In this document: positions 27,013 to 36,434 of the stretch, piece after piece
Position numbering within the stretch: position 1 is the first letter of the stretch
Layout: the number at the start of each line of letters is the position of its first letter
Assembly (NCBI RefSeq): GCF_031457495.1
Contig: NZ_JAVDWM010000001.1
Coordinates: 794,001-858,000, forward strand
Length of the DNA: 64,000 bases
Reading direction: 5' to 3'
Source of the DNA: Sphingopyxis sp. BE259
Lineage (GTDB): Bacteria > Pseudomonadota > Alphaproteobacteria > Sphingomonadales > Sphingomonadaceae
Position numbers and translations under genes: made by a program
The notes under the pieces: model-generated
The model's database searches: none
What the model was told of the DNA's origin: nothing
The model's input: the letters and a program-made list of their open reading frames with translations, nothing else

Positions 27013-27503
27013 CGCGCTTGACGCTCGACGAGCTCGCGCGGCTCGATGAACTCCAGTCGGCATATATGTCGGCACTGGACGGGAAGAAAATGCGGTCGTG
27101 GCTCGACACGTTCGAAGATGATCCGAGCGCGAGTTACATCTGCATCGCGCGCAACGATGTCGAGAGCGGCCTGCGCGTGGCGATGATGCTCGACGACTGC
27201 CGCGACAGGTTAATCGATCGCTGCACCTTCATCGAAGACATATGGGCGGGTACATTCCAGGACTATCGTACCCGGCATTTCGTTCAGCGCGTGCACGCCA
27301 GCCGCCGCGCGGATGGTCTCGTCGACATGGTCTCGAACTTCTCCGTGATCTTTACCCCCGACGATACCGGGCTGCCGCAGCAGCTGGCCGCCGGGACCTA
27401 CGAGGACATTATTCGAATGGAAGACGATCAATGTCGCTTTCTGTCGCGGAACGCGGTGACCGACAACGCGGTCGTGCCGCGGTATCTGGTGTTTCCTTTG
27501 TGA
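27009..27503 (+). CDS. Rieske oxygenase beta subunit (pair 1)
   Basis: 164 residues of the SnoaL-like/NTF2 fold typical of ring-hydroxylating dioxygenase beta subunits. Landmarks are LDTFEDDPSASYICIARND and IWAGTFQDYRTRHFVQRVHA. It is structural, building the alpha3beta3 hexamer. It overlaps the alpha gene (ATGA) and is closely related to the beta subunit at 63468. Confidence 0.92.
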   Translation: MTRLTLDELARLDELQSAYMSALDGKKMRSWLDTFEDDPSASYICIARNDVESGLRVAMMLDDCRDRLIDRCTFIEDIWAGTFQDYRTRHFVQRVHASRRADGLVDMVSNFSVIFTPDDTGLPQQLAAGTYEDIIRMEDDQCRFLSRNAVTDNAVVPRYLVFPL

Positions 27504-27560
27504 GCGGTGACAGAATAACCTTATAAATCAATTACTAAATAATCGGGAGGGAGACCGAAA

Positions 27561-29765
27561 ATGAAAGGCCTTTTTGCATCCAAAGCGCTGCTGATGATGA
27601 CGGCAGCCGTGACCGCCGCGCCATCCATGGCGCAAACGGCGCCCGTTGGCGGTTTGTCCGCGCCCAGCCCGTCGGCCCCAGCCGAGGATCAGGATCAAAC
27701 CTCGACGCAGAGCGGCCTCGTAGATATCGTCGTGACCGCGACGCGCCGGGAACAGAAGTTGCAGGATGTGCCGGTCGCGGTGACCGCCGTGACTTCGGAA
27801 TCGCTTGGCCGTTCGGGTGCGGCCGACATCCGGAATCTCACTCAGGTCGTGCCCGGCTTCTTCGGTGGCCGCGCTGCGGGCGTGTTCCTGCCCGTTATCC
27901 GCGGGGTGGGGTCGAGCAGTATTTCGGTCGGGGACGAGTCAAACGTAGCAACCTATGTCGATGGAATCTACCAGGGAGACCCATTTTCCACCTGGACCGA
28001 TCTCGTCAAGGTCGACCGCGTCGAGGTCCTGCGCGGGCCGCAGGGGACAATATTCGGTCGGAACGCGACGGGCGGGTTGATCAATGTCATTACGCCTGAT
28101 CCCAGTTTCGACTTCAGCGGCATGGTTTCGGCGCGCGCGGCCGCCCTCGAGACGGGCGACGGAGACTATAATGTGCGCGGCTATCTGACTGGTGGCCTGT
28201 CCGATACGATTGCAGCCGATATCGCCGGAATTTACCGCAAAACGGACAGTTTTGTCGACGATCTCGTGCGCGGTGGGAAAGCTGGCGGCTATCAGGTTGT
28301 CGATGTCCGCAGCAAGCTGATGTACCGCGGCGAGAACGGAAACAAGATCGTCCTCACGGGAGAATATTTCGATCGCAAGGGCTCGGAGAATGTCTACCAG
28401 CCCTATGAGAATAACACGGCAGGTCGAGCCTTTCCCGGCGCGATCCTCCCGTTGAAACCCTGGCAGCTGTCCGCCGATCTGCGCCCCTCGCTCGCCACCC
28501 GGCGATACAGTGTCGCCTTGCAGACACGCTTCGATCTAGGCGGGGTCAATCTGGAGACGACCGGGGCATATGCCTCCAACCGAACCTCTCAGGCGACGGA
28601 TTCGGATTCGTCGAATATCTTGCTCGCGACTTTTGTGGCCCCCAAAATCGCATCGGAATATTATAGTCAGGAAGTGCGCCTGCTCTCGTCCGGCTCCGGG
28701 CCGCTTCAATGGATCGCTGGTTTATATGCCTTCCACCTCTCCGGCGACGCCAACTTCATTCTGAGCAGTCGCGCTGATCCGAGCCAGCCACTGCTCGTGC
28801 GCACATTCGACCCCGTCCTGAAGACGACCTCCTATGCCGGATTCGCCGAGGCGACGCTTGAGGTCGTCCCGCGCCTGTTCGTGACGGGCGGCATTCGCTA
28901 CACCCATGAGAAAAGAAGTTTCGATCAGATCGTAAACGGCGTCGCCCTTTTTCCGCAGACAGCGGAAAAATCCTTTAACAGGGTCACGTATAAAGGCACG
29001 GTCCGGTTCGAAATCGGACCGGACACGAATATCTACGCGACCTACAGCACCGGCTTCAAAAGCGGTGTGTTCAACATGACTGGCGTGTCGCCTCTCGCGG
29101 TCGATCCCGAGACGCTCAAAGCCCTCGAAGGCGGTATCAAGTCTGACATCACGCCCTGGCTGCGCGCCAATCTCGCCTTGTATCGTTATGATTATAAGGA
29201 TTTGCAGGTCACTGCCCGCGATCCGTTGGGTCCCGGTTATGTCCTGCAGAACGCCGCGAACGCCACTCTTTACGGCGGCGAACTCGAAACCACTTTGGCG
29301 CCAACCGATCATTTCCGGGTCAACGCGGCGGTCGCCTACGCCCATGCGGAATATGACGATTTTCCGCTCGCGCAAGTTTTCATTCCCCGGCCAACGGGAG
29401 GCAATATCGTGTCGCAAGCGGATGTGTCGGGCAACCGCCTACCGCGGGCACCTCGCTGGACCTTTAACATCGCTCCAAGTCTCGACGTACCGCTCGCATC
29501 GGGAATGTTGAACATCAACGGCACCCTGTTCCGCAGTTCGGTCGTCTATTTCGACTTCCTGAATTCCGTGAAGCAGGATCCCTATACGGCGATCAACAGC
29601 GAAATTTCGTGGCGAACGGATGACGAAAAGTTTCGGTTCTCGATCTGGGCGACGAATTTGACCAATGAGAAGATCATCCAGGAAGTTCGGCCCGGCGCGC
29701 TTGGCACCGATCTCAGGTACGAGCTGCCCCGGCGTATCGGCGCCGGCGTCGAAGTGAAATTCTGA
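27561..29765 (+). CDS. TonB-dependent receptor, aromatic island copy 1
   Basis: 734 residues. A signal peptide ends APSMAQ. Plug: IVVTATRREQKLQDVPVAVTAV and RVEVLRGPQGTIFGRNATGGLINVITPDPSFD. The barrel ends GVEVKF. GGGAGGGAGA precedes the ATG, and 57 AT-rich bp separate it from the beta subunit, so it may have its own promoter as well as read-through. It is closely related to the receptor at 39890. In sphingomonads such receptors import aromatic compounds across the outer membrane (DdvT of Sphingobium sp. SYK-6 is a characterised case). Confidence 0.93.
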   Translation: MKGLFASKALLMMTAAVTAAPSMAQTAPVGGLSAPSPSAPAEDQDQTSTQSGLVDIVVTATRREQKLQDVPVAVTAVTSESLGRSGAADIRNLTQVVPGFFGGRAAGVFLPVIRGVGSSSISVGDESNVATYVDGIYQGDPFSTWTDLVKVDRVEVLRGPQGTIFGRNATGGLINVITPDPSFDFSGMVSARAAALETGDGDYNVRGYLTGGLSDTIAADIAGIYRKTDSFVDDLVRGGKAGGYQVVDVRSKLMYRGENGNKIVLTGEYFDRKGSENVYQPYENNTAGRAFPGAILPLKPWQLSADLRPSLATRRYSVALQTRFDLGGVNLETTGAYASNRTSQATDSDSSNILLATFVAPKIASEYYSQEVRLLSSGSGPLQWIAGLYAFHLSGDANFILSSRADPSQPLLVRTFDPVLKTTSYAGFAEATLEVVPRLFVTGGIRYTHEKRSFDQIVNGVALFPQTAEKSFNRVTYKGTVRFEIGPDTNIYATYSTGFKSGVFNMTGVSPLAVDPETLKALEGGIKSDITPWLRANLALYRYDYKDLQVTARDPLGPGYVLQNAANATLYGGELETTLAPTDHFRVNAAVAYAHAEYDDFPLAQVFIPRPTGGNIVSQADVSGNRLPRAPRWTFNIAPSLDVPLASGMLNINGTLFRSSVVYFDFLNSVKQDPYTAINSEISWRTDDEKFRFSIWATNLTNEKIIQEVRPGALGTDLRYELPRRIGAGVEVKF

Positions 29766-29815
29766 TGCGATCGCCGGTCATAGGCTGGCTCGCCCCTCAA
29801 GGATTGAGAGCATAG

Positions 29816-31273
29816 ATGGCAATTCCAGATCAGTACGACCTTTACTATGATGGCGGGTGGCATGCACCGACGGCGGGCGGGTACAGTCCCTCGCACAATC
29901 CGGCCAACGGCTCGCTCATCGCACATGTCGCGCAGGCAGAAAGCGAGGATGTCGACCGGGCAGTCCTCGCTGCCGCCGTCGGATCCAGGGTCTGGCGCGA
30001 TGTGCCACCCCTCGAACGTGCCCGGCTGCTGCGCGAAGTAGCGGCAGTCATTCGCCAGAATGCAAAGGAATTGGCGCAACTCGATGCTCTCGATTGCGGC
30101 AACCCGGTCCGTGAACTGGCGGCCGACTCCCATGTGGCAGCCGCGCTCATCGACTATTTCTCCGGGCTGGTGACGGAGATGAAAGGTGCTTCGGTCCCCG
30201 TCGGACCAGATGCGGTCAACTTCTCCGTCAGGCAGCCATTTGGCGTCGTCGCCCGCATTCTGGCCTTCAATCATCCGTTTCTGTTCTGCGCCGGCAAGGT
30301 TGCCGCTCCCCTTGCAGCCGGCAATGCGGTAATCGTCAAGCCATCCGAACAGGCTCCCCTGTCAGCACTCCGCTTCGCCGAGCTGATCGACGGCTTGTTG
30401 CCGTCGGGTACGTTCAGCGTCCTTACGGGAGGAGCCGAAACGGGGGCGGCGTTAGCGGCCCACCCCAAGGTGGCGATGATCAGCTTGGTGGGGAGCGCGG
30501 CTGCAGGTCGCGCTCTGATGCGCGAGGCCAGTCCAACGCTCAAGCCAGTCTTGCTCGAACTTGGCGGCAAGAATGCCCTGATAGCCTATGGCGATGCCGA
30601 TCCCGCCGAAGTAGCAAAAGCCTTGATCCAGGGCATGAATTTTGCGTGGTGCGGCCAATCATGCGGGTCGACGAGCCGGGCGTTCATACATGAGGACATC
30701 TACGACGCGGTTCTGGCTCGTATCGAGGAGGAAGCCCAGCGGTTTCAGCCGGGCGATCCGTCCAACGAGGCGACTTCGATGGGCGCGATCATCAGCGCGA
30801 AACAGCATGAGCGCATAGTCGGATTCATCGATAGCGCCCAGGCGGAAGGCGCTCGACTGATATGCGGCGGGGGGCCACCGGCCGACCAAGCTCTTGCGCG
30901 CGGCCTGTACATCGAGCCGACAGTGTTTGCCGACGTTACCCCTGACATGCGCTTGGCCCGCGAAGAGGTTTTCGGGCCGGTGCTCGGAATCCTGCGATGG
31001 TCCGACGAGCCGACGATGATCGAGGTCGTCAACGAACTGGAGTATGGATTGACCTGCTCAATCTGGACACGAGATCTCGAACGCGCGCACCGCACCGCCA
31101 TGGCCGTCGACGTAGGCTATGTCTGGATCAACGAGACCTCACGCCACATTCTTGGAGCCCCCTTCGGCGGAATGAAACAGTCGGGCATCGGCCGTGAGGA
31201 ATGCCTCGGCGAACTGCTGGCGTTCACCCAGGAGAAAAATATCTTCATCTCGTTGGGATCGGGCAACCGGTGA
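29816..31273 (+). CDS. NAD(P)+-dependent aldehyde dehydrogenase
   Basis: 485 residues. The catalytic cysteine is in AWCGQSCGST (about residue 283) and the general base Glu in LELGGKNA. The coenzyme region (IVKPSEQAPLSALRFAELI) and C-terminal PFGGMKQSGIGRE are typical. Family level only: it oxidises an aromatic or aliphatic aldehyde of the pathway. It lies between a TonB receptor and an MFS permease, and its stop overlaps the proposed GTG start of that permease. Confidence 0.9.
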   Translation: MAIPDQYDLYYDGGWHAPTAGGYSPSHNPANGSLIAHVAQAESEDVDRAVLAAAVGSRVWRDVPPLERARLLREVAAVIRQNAKELAQLDALDCGNPVRELAADSHVAAALIDYFSGLVTEMKGASVPVGPDAVNFSVRQPFGVVARILAFNHPFLFCAGKVAAPLAAGNAVIVKPSEQAPLSALRFAELIDGLLPSGTFSVLTGGAETGAALAAHPKVAMISLVGSAAAGRALMREASPTLKPVLLELGGKNALIAYGDADPAEVAKALIQGMNFAWCGQSCGSTSRAFIHEDIYDAVLARIEEEAQRFQPGDPSNEATSMGAIISAKQHERIVGFIDSAQAEGARLICGGGPPADQALARGLYIEPTVFADVTPDMRLAREEVFGPVLGILRWSDEPTMIEVVNELEYGLTCSIWTRDLERAHRTAMAVDVGYVWINETSRHILGAPFGGMKQSGIGREECLGELLAFTQEKNIFISLGSGNR

Positions 31274-32670
31274 CGGGCGGGGGCGCGCCTCCTGTGCTGC
31301 AACCGGCGCTCGGCACAGCACGCACGCCGCCTGGCGAGGGCGAAGCCGCGCTGGCTGTGGCGGGGGCGGCTTTCCGCCGCCGCATCGCCATGTTTTTCCT
31401 GACCTTTGCTCTCACACTCAACTTTGTTGACCGGCAGATCGTCAACATTCTAGCCGAACCGATCCGGGAAGAGTTGCAGCTGGCGGACTGGCAAATCGGG
31501 CTGATGTCGGGCCTTGCCTTTGCCTTGCTTTATAGCGTCGCCGGAATCCCGCTCGCGCGCTGGGCGGATCGCGGCAACCGGCCAAAGATCATGGCATTTT
31601 CCGTTCTCGTCTGGAGCGGGTTCACCATCGCCTGCAGCCTCGCGCGAAGCTTTCCCCAACTTTTGGTGGGGCGTGTCGGAGTGGGGATTGGCGAGGCCGG
31701 CCTGACACCTGCCGCAAATTCGCTCATCGTCGATTATTACCCACCCGAGCGGCGCGCGTCGGCGCTTTCGCTCTACTATCTTGGCGTGCCGTTGGGAACG
31801 TTGGCGGGGATGGCATTGGGAGGGCTGGTTGCCGATGCCTATGGCTGGCGCACCGCCTTTCTGGTGGCCGGCATACCAGGTGTCGTCCTTGCCCCCTTTT
31901 TGCTGCTGGTTTTGCGCGAACCGCGCAAGGCGCACGCCGCTCTGTTGCGAACGGCGCCGCCGGGCGCTCTCGCGGCGGTAAAGACGCTTTGGGCGGTTCG
32001 CACCTACCGGCTCATCGTGATCGCGACTGCGCTGCAAGCCGCGGTAGGATATGGCTTCGGACCTTTCATCGCATCTTTTTTTATCCGCAATCATGGCCCG
32101 GAGATCGTCGCCATGGCCACCCAGGCCGGGATGGGGGTTTCGGGGTTCCTGGGCCTGACGCTCGGTCTTTCCACAGGTCTCGCAGGCGCCGCCGGCGTGT
32201 GGCTCGGTGGGTTGCTGGCCGATCGGTTCGGCCGGAGCGACGTCCGAGCCTATGTAACCATCCCTGCGTTTGCGTCGCTGGCGGCCCTTCCCTGTTATGC
32301 CGTCATCTTCAGCATCGACAGTGGCGCGCTGGCGCTTGCGGGCCTTGCGCTTCCCAACATGCTAGGGGCCATGTGGATGGGCCCGGTCCACAGTACCCAG
32401 CAAAGCGTCTCACCGCCGGAGATCCGTGGCGGCGCGACCGCCCTCTTCCTTCTGGTCTTGAACCTGGTCGGCGTGGGTTTGGGACCGCTGTTCGTCGGGA
32501 CGGCCAGCGACGCGATCTCGTGGCAGTTCGATCAAGATTCCGGCAGGAGTTTGCGTGCCGCCCTCATCCTTACAAGCCTGGTCGCACCATTCTCCGCATT
32601 TCTTTTCTGGCGCGCGCGGTCGTCGATCGGGCGCGACATGACCAGGTGGAAGGCCGTCAATCCAGTGTGA
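31270..32670 (+). CDS. MFS permease (aromatic/organic acid or spinster-like)
   Basis: 466 residues from GTG 31270, chosen because it is translationally coupled (GTGA) to the preceding stop and leaves a cytosolic tail before helix 1; an ATG at 31390 lies at the start of the helix. Helix 1 is FFLTFALTLNFVDRQIVNILAEPI. Motif A is ARWADRGNRPK, repeated in the second half as LADRFGRSD. Twelve helices are expected. It probably moves the aromatic acid across the inner membrane after TonB-receptor uptake. The start remains uncertain. Confidence 0.85.
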   Translation: MTGGGAPPVLQPALGTARTPPGEGEAALAVAGAAFRRRIAMFFLTFALTLNFVDRQIVNILAEPIREELQLADWQIGLMSGLAFALLYSVAGIPLARWADRGNRPKIMAFSVLVWSGFTIACSLARSFPQLLVGRVGVGIGEAGLTPAANSLIVDYYPPERRASALSLYYLGVPLGTLAGMALGGLVADAYGWRTAFLVAGIPGVVLAPFLLLVLREPRKAHAALLRTAPPGALAAVKTLWAVRTYRLIVIATALQAAVGYGFGPFIASFFIRNHGPEIVAMATQAGMGVSGFLGLTLGLSTGLAGAAGVWLGGLLADRFGRSDVRAYVTIPAFASLAALPCYAVIFSIDSGALALAGLALPNMLGAMWMGPVHSTQQSVSPPEIRGGATALFLLVLNLVGVGLGPLFVGTASDAISWQFDQDSGRSLRAALILTSLVAPFSAFLFWRARSSIGRDMTRWKAVNPV

Positions 32671-32700
32671 CACAAATTGTTCATCATCATTGTCTGGAGA

Positions 32701-34125
32701 ATGAAATTGTCAGCGGAAAATCATCTAGCAATGGGCGCCGGCGGCACCTTGCCGGCCGGCAAGGGCGATCGCGCGCCGTCAGGACCGCACCGCATGCCGG
32801 ACCGCCTCGACATACGCGGCCGCGACTATGACGCGGCAGGCCTGCGATCGCTTGTGGCACCGGGCTGGATTCATTCGGCGGTGTATACCGACGCGAAGAT
32901 TTTCGATCTTGAACTCGAGCGGATTTTCCACACCGGTTGGCTGTTCATCGGCCATGAGAGCGAGATTGCAAAAACGGGCGAGTTCAAGCGTCGGCAGATG
33001 GGCCGTCAACCGGTCATTTTTGTTCGCGGCCAGGATGGCGAGATCCGCGTTTTCCTGAACCGCTGCCGACACAGGGGCGCAATCGTCTGCGAGGTGGACG
33101 AAGGCAGGGACAGCTTTTTCCGCTGCTGGTATCACGGCTGGACCTATTCCAATGCTGGCGAACTGGTCAGCGTTTCCGGGCCCGACGGCTATGGGCCGAG
33201 TTTCGACGCGAGCGAAAACGGTCTCACGCCGGTGCCGCGGGTCGAAAATTATCGCGGCTTCATATTCGCGGCTTTGAGCGAAAAGGTCCTTCCGCTCGAG
33301 GACTATCTCGGCAACGCAGCCAAGGTGATCGACATCCTGGTCGACGCGGCACCGGGCGGAGAGTTGAGCGTGCGAGCCGGATCCAACCGGACGATCTATA
33401 AAGGAAATTGGAAGCAGGTCGGGATGGATGGATATCATCCGTTGTTCGTCCATGCCTCGGTGCTGGCGACATGGGAACGACACACCGATTCGGGTCACAG
33501 CCTCGGTGCCACGCACAGTGCGAACCCCTTCGACTTCGACGGAATCTCGGAAACGCGCGACTTCGGTCATGGCCACACGATGCTCGATTTCCGTAAGCAT
33601 CGGCTCAAGCACTCGGGAAAATATCGCGCGCTTCTGGAAAACACGCCGGGAGGGGCAGACTATATCGACGCGCTCTATGCAGAGCATGATGTTGCCTGGG
33701 CGGACATGCTGCTTGCCATGGCGGGCGATCCTCACGTCGGCGTTTTTCCAAACCTGCAACTGATCAACAACCAGATCCGGATCGTTAATCCCCTGTCTGT
33801 CGACGAGACCGAGGTCGTGATGTTCCCTGTGCTGTTCTCCAACGTCAGCACCGAAATCAATGCGCTGCGACTTCGCCAGCATGAATCCTTTTATGGACCC
33901 GCAGGATCCGGATCGACAGACGACGCCGAGATTTTCGAGCGGGTGCAACTCGGCCTGGAGGCTAATCTCGATCCGTGGATCAATATATCGCGCGGGATGG
34001 AGCGCGAGTGGGTTGATGAAGATGGGACGATCGTCGGCCATGTTTCCGACGAGGTTCCGCAGCGCGCTCAGATCCGGCAATGGCTGGCGATGATGGCCGA
34101 AGAATCGCCCGATGGGAGGCGTTAG
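32701..34125 (+). CDS. Rieske oxygenase alpha subunit (pair 2, terephthalate-type module A)
   Basis: 474 residues if ATG 32701 is used; later ATGs (32731, 32794) are possible because no site has a good Shine-Dalgarno. Rieske centre: Cys 122-X-His 124 (CRHRG) and Cys 142-X2-His 145 (CWYHGW). Mononuclear iron: MDGYHPLFVH (Asp 243, His 246, His 251). A beta subunit and a PdxA-like dehydrogenase follow, the order of tphA2-tphA3-tphB, so a carboxylated aromatic substrate is likely. It has no dedicated ferredoxin. Confidence 0.9.
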   Translation: MKLSAENHLAMGAGGTLPAGKGDRAPSGPHRMPDRLDIRGRDYDAAGLRSLVAPGWIHSAVYTDAKIFDLELERIFHTGWLFIGHESEIAKTGEFKRRQMGRQPVIFVRGQDGEIRVFLNRCRHRGAIVCEVDEGRDSFFRCWYHGWTYSNAGELVSVSGPDGYGPSFDASENGLTPVPRVENYRGFIFAALSEKVLPLEDYLGNAAKVIDILVDAAPGGELSVRAGSNRTIYKGNWKQVGMDGYHPLFVHASVLATWERHTDSGHSLGATHSANPFDFDGISETRDFGHGHTMLDFRKHRLKHSGKYRALLENTPGGADYIDALYAEHDVAWADMLLAMAGDPHVGVFPNLQLINNQIRIVNPLSVDETEVVMFPVLFSNVSTEINALRLRQHESFYGPAGSGSTDDAEIFERVQLGLEANLDPWINISRGMEREWVDEDGTIVGHVSDEVPQRAQIRQWLAMMAEESPDGRR

Positions 34126-34126
34126 G

Positions 34127-34675
34127 ATGAACATGGTAGCAGCAGATCTTTGCGATTTCACCGTCTTCTCGGAATTGAAGGAGAGCCGGGCAATCCTGCG
34201 CGGGAGCGACATTTTCGGCAAAATCGAAGCATTTTTGTATTTTGAGGCCGAATTGATGGACAGCCACGCCTATGACGATTGGCTCGCGCTCTGGGAGCCG
34301 GGCGGCCTCTACTGGGTTCCCTCCAATCAGGCCGACCTCGACCCCGATCGGTCCGTCTCGATCATCTACGAGCATTATGACCAGATCTCGGATCGAATAT
34401 TCCGCCTGAAGGATAAGCGGATGCATTCGCAAAGTCCGAAGTCGCGTCTGATCCGCATCGTCTCGAACATTACGGTCGCCGCATCCGGCGGATCCGATGT
34501 CCTTGTCAGTTCAAACTTCATCCTGGGCGAGGCGCGCTCCGGTCAGCATCAATCCTTGTTCGCGCGCGCGACCCACCTCCTGAAACAGGGGGCCGATGGC
34601 TTCAAAATCTTGGGCAAGAAGGTCTATCTGATCAACAATGATGCGCCCATGCGCAATGTGACCTTCCTGCTATGA
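34127..34675 (+). CDS. Rieske oxygenase beta subunit (pair 2)
   Basis: 182 residues from ATG 34127, preceded by GGGAGGCGTTAGG. SnoaL-like beta subunit: EAFLYFEAELMDSHAYDDWLALWEPGGLYWVPSNQ and ISDRIFRLKDKRMHSQSPKSR match the family. It sits 1 bp after the alpha stop, and its own stop overlaps the PdxA-like gene. Confidence 0.92.
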   Translation: MNMVAADLCDFTVFSELKESRAILRGSDIFGKIEAFLYFEAELMDSHAYDDWLALWEPGGLYWVPSNQADLDPDRSVSIIYEHYDQISDRIFRLKDKRMHSQSPKSRLIRIVSNITVAASGGSDVLVSSNFILGEARSGQHQSLFARATHLLKQGADGFKILGKKVYLINNDAPMRNVTFLL

Positions 34676-35682
34676 GAGGTGCAGGCGAAGGAGCGGGCAA
34701 GCCGCGCCGTGAGCAGCCACTCATCGCTACCGTCATTGGCGATCCGGCGGGTATCGGTCCAGAGGTCTGTGTCAAGGCACTCGCCGCCGGCAACCACGCG
34801 GCGCGGCACCTATTGATCGGAAGCATCGACGCTGTCCGGTTCGCGGCCGCGGCGAGCGGGATTAGCCCTCCCATCTACCAGGTGGAAACGCCGGATGAGG
34901 TGTCCGGTGCGGTTGGCGAAATCGCCGTTCTCGACCACGGCTCGCTGGCGAGGGGGGCATGGGATATCGGACAGTCGGGCGCCGCTTCGGGCCGGGCGGT
35001 GATAGAATGGATCCGCTTGGCCGAGCAATTGGCTCGCAATGGAGAGATCGATGGCTGGATCATGGCCCCGGTCGACTCGCAATCACTCAAGGCGTCTGGC
35101 GAAATATCGTCGATCGACGATCTTCAGCCGACTGGAACCTATCTATTGCGAGTCAGCCCCTCGTTGCGGATCGTCCCAATCACCGAGCATATCAGCATCG
35201 CCGAGGTCCCGGGCACTGTCTCTGCCGCGGCGGTGTCGTCGCTGATCGGTCTCGTTGACGAGACTTTCAGGCGTTGGGGCGTCAATGCCCCCAGGATCGG
35301 CGTCGCCGGCCTGAATCCGCACGCGATGGGAACTGAAGAAGTGCGCGAGATCGCGCCGGCGGTCGAACGGGAGCGCGCGGCGGGGCGCCGCGTCGAGGGG
35401 CCGGTGTCGCCCGATTCGATATTTCGTCTTGCCATGGAGGGGCGATACGACGTCGTTGTCTCAATGTATCATGACCAGGGCCAGATTGCGCTCAAGACGG
35501 CTGCCTTCGAAGGCGCGTGCACCATCTATATCGGCCTCGATTATGTTCATCTGACCGTACCGCACGGATCTGCCATGGAAATTGCGGGACAGGGCATCGC
35601 CCAGCACGCCAGCATGGCCTCCGCGATGAAGATGGCCGAATCACTCTGCTTCGGGAGAGGGTTTTATGCCGGCGACGATTGA
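34672..35682 (+). CDS. PdxA-family dehydrogenase, probable decarboxylating cis-dihydrodiol dehydrogenase (TphB-like)
   Basis: 336 residues. The PdxA fold is clear: IGDPAGIGPEV near the N-terminus, and the three metal-ligand His motifs TEHIS (His 173), LNPHAMG (His 217) and YHDQGQ (His 267). The position straight after a Rieske alpha/beta pair is that of tphB, whose product oxidises and decarboxylates a cis-dihydrodiol dicarboxylate from terephthalate. So the likely role is NAD(P)+-dependent oxidation plus decarboxylation of a carboxylated dihydrodiol. A vitamin-B6 role is improbable here. A second copy is at 47873. Confidence 0.85.
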   Translation: MRGAGEGAGKPRREQPLIATVIGDPAGIGPEVCVKALAAGNHAARHLLIGSIDAVRFAAAASGISPPIYQVETPDEVSGAVGEIAVLDHGSLARGAWDIGQSGAASGRAVIEWIRLAEQLARNGEIDGWIMAPVDSQSLKASGEISSIDDLQPTGTYLLRVSPSLRIVPITEHISIAEVPGTVSAAAVSSLIGLVDETFRRWGVNAPRIGVAGLNPHAMGTEEVREIAPAVERERAAGRRVEGPVSPDSIFRLAMEGRYDVVVSMYHDQGQIALKTAAFEGACTIYIGLDYVHLTVPHGSAMEIAGQGIAQHASMASAMKMAESLCFGRGFYAGDD

Positions 35683-36367
35683 CCCCGGACTTCAGATGCA
35701 GGTGCGCATGGCGGCGCGCGGCCTGGCGCACGCCGGGCTCGTGCACGCGTTCGGCCATTGCAGTGCGCGCATCGATGCGCGGCACTTTCTTGTCTGTGCC
35801 GCAATGCCCATGGGGCTTATCAAGGACGAACCCGGTACTATTGTCTCGGTCGATGGCGCCCTTCCCCAAAAAGTGCTTGGCGAAGTGCGCGCGCACCAGG
35901 CGATTTATGCCGCGCGGTCCGATGTCGGCGGCATTTGTCGCATCATGCCCGCCGCCACCATGTCGTTGTCGACGCTCGGGATCACACCGGCGGCGCGGCA
36001 CGGCCTAGGCGCCTATTTCGCTCCCCGGCCGCCGCTTTGGGACGATCCCAGGCTCCTGCGCGACGACGCTTCAGCGAGAAATCTTGCAATTGCCCTTGGC
36101 GAGGCTCGTGCGATCGTCATGCGAGGAAACGGAGCGATTACGGTCGGGCAAGATCTGAAGGAAGCTGCGACTTTTGCCTTCTTCCTCGAAGACGCCGCGC
36201 GGGTAGAGCGCGACGTGCGCTCGATGGGGTTCGGCCCTCAACACGGGCTTCTCGATGAAGACGAGATACGCGCGCGCCAGACCCTGGCCGGCGGCGTCGT
36301 TGAGCGGATGTGGAGTTGGCTGACGGCGATGGACGTGACCGAAGGTCGAGGAGCAAGCGGCGGATGA
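35666..36367 (+). CDS. Class II aldolase/adducin-like protein without the usual zinc histidines
   Basis: 233 residues, overlapping the PdxA-like gene by 17 bp, with GGGAGAGGG upstream. HAFGHCSARIDARHF and VLGEVRAHQAIYAARSDVGGI match the class II aldolase fold; Glu 73 and His 77 are present. The HxH zinc pair is replaced by R-I-M (92-94) and the distal His by Asn 155 (RGNGAITVG). Family members in aromatic clusters include decarboxylases of dihydroxyphthalate, so a decarboxylase or hydratase role was considered, but loss of the ligands argues for altered chemistry. Function unknown. Confidence 0.75.
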   Translation: MPATIDPGLQMQVRMAARGLAHAGLVHAFGHCSARIDARHFLVCAAMPMGLIKDEPGTIVSVDGALPQKVLGEVRAHQAIYAARSDVGGICRIMPAATMSLSTLGITPAARHGLGAYFAPRPPLWDDPRLLRDDASARNLAIALGEARAIVMRGNGAITVGQDLKEAATFAFFLEDAARVERDVRSMGFGPQHGLLDEDEIRARQTLAGGVVERMWSWLTAMDVTEGRGASGG

Positions 36368-36434
36368 CGTCAGGCGCGGTGCTCGCATATGCCCCGTTGC
36401 CTCGCCCGAATACCAGCAAGAAAGAGGAAACGAT

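Noticed and set aside
32779-34221. 480-codon minus-strand frame
   Set aside because: It is antisense to Rieske alpha pair 2, which has complete cluster and iron-site motifs.
34672-35682. Vitamin-B6 biosynthesis PdxA
   Set aside because: The fold is PdxA, but overlap with a Rieske alpha/beta pair, and a second copy in the same arrangement, fit TphB-like dihydrodiol dehydrogenases better.
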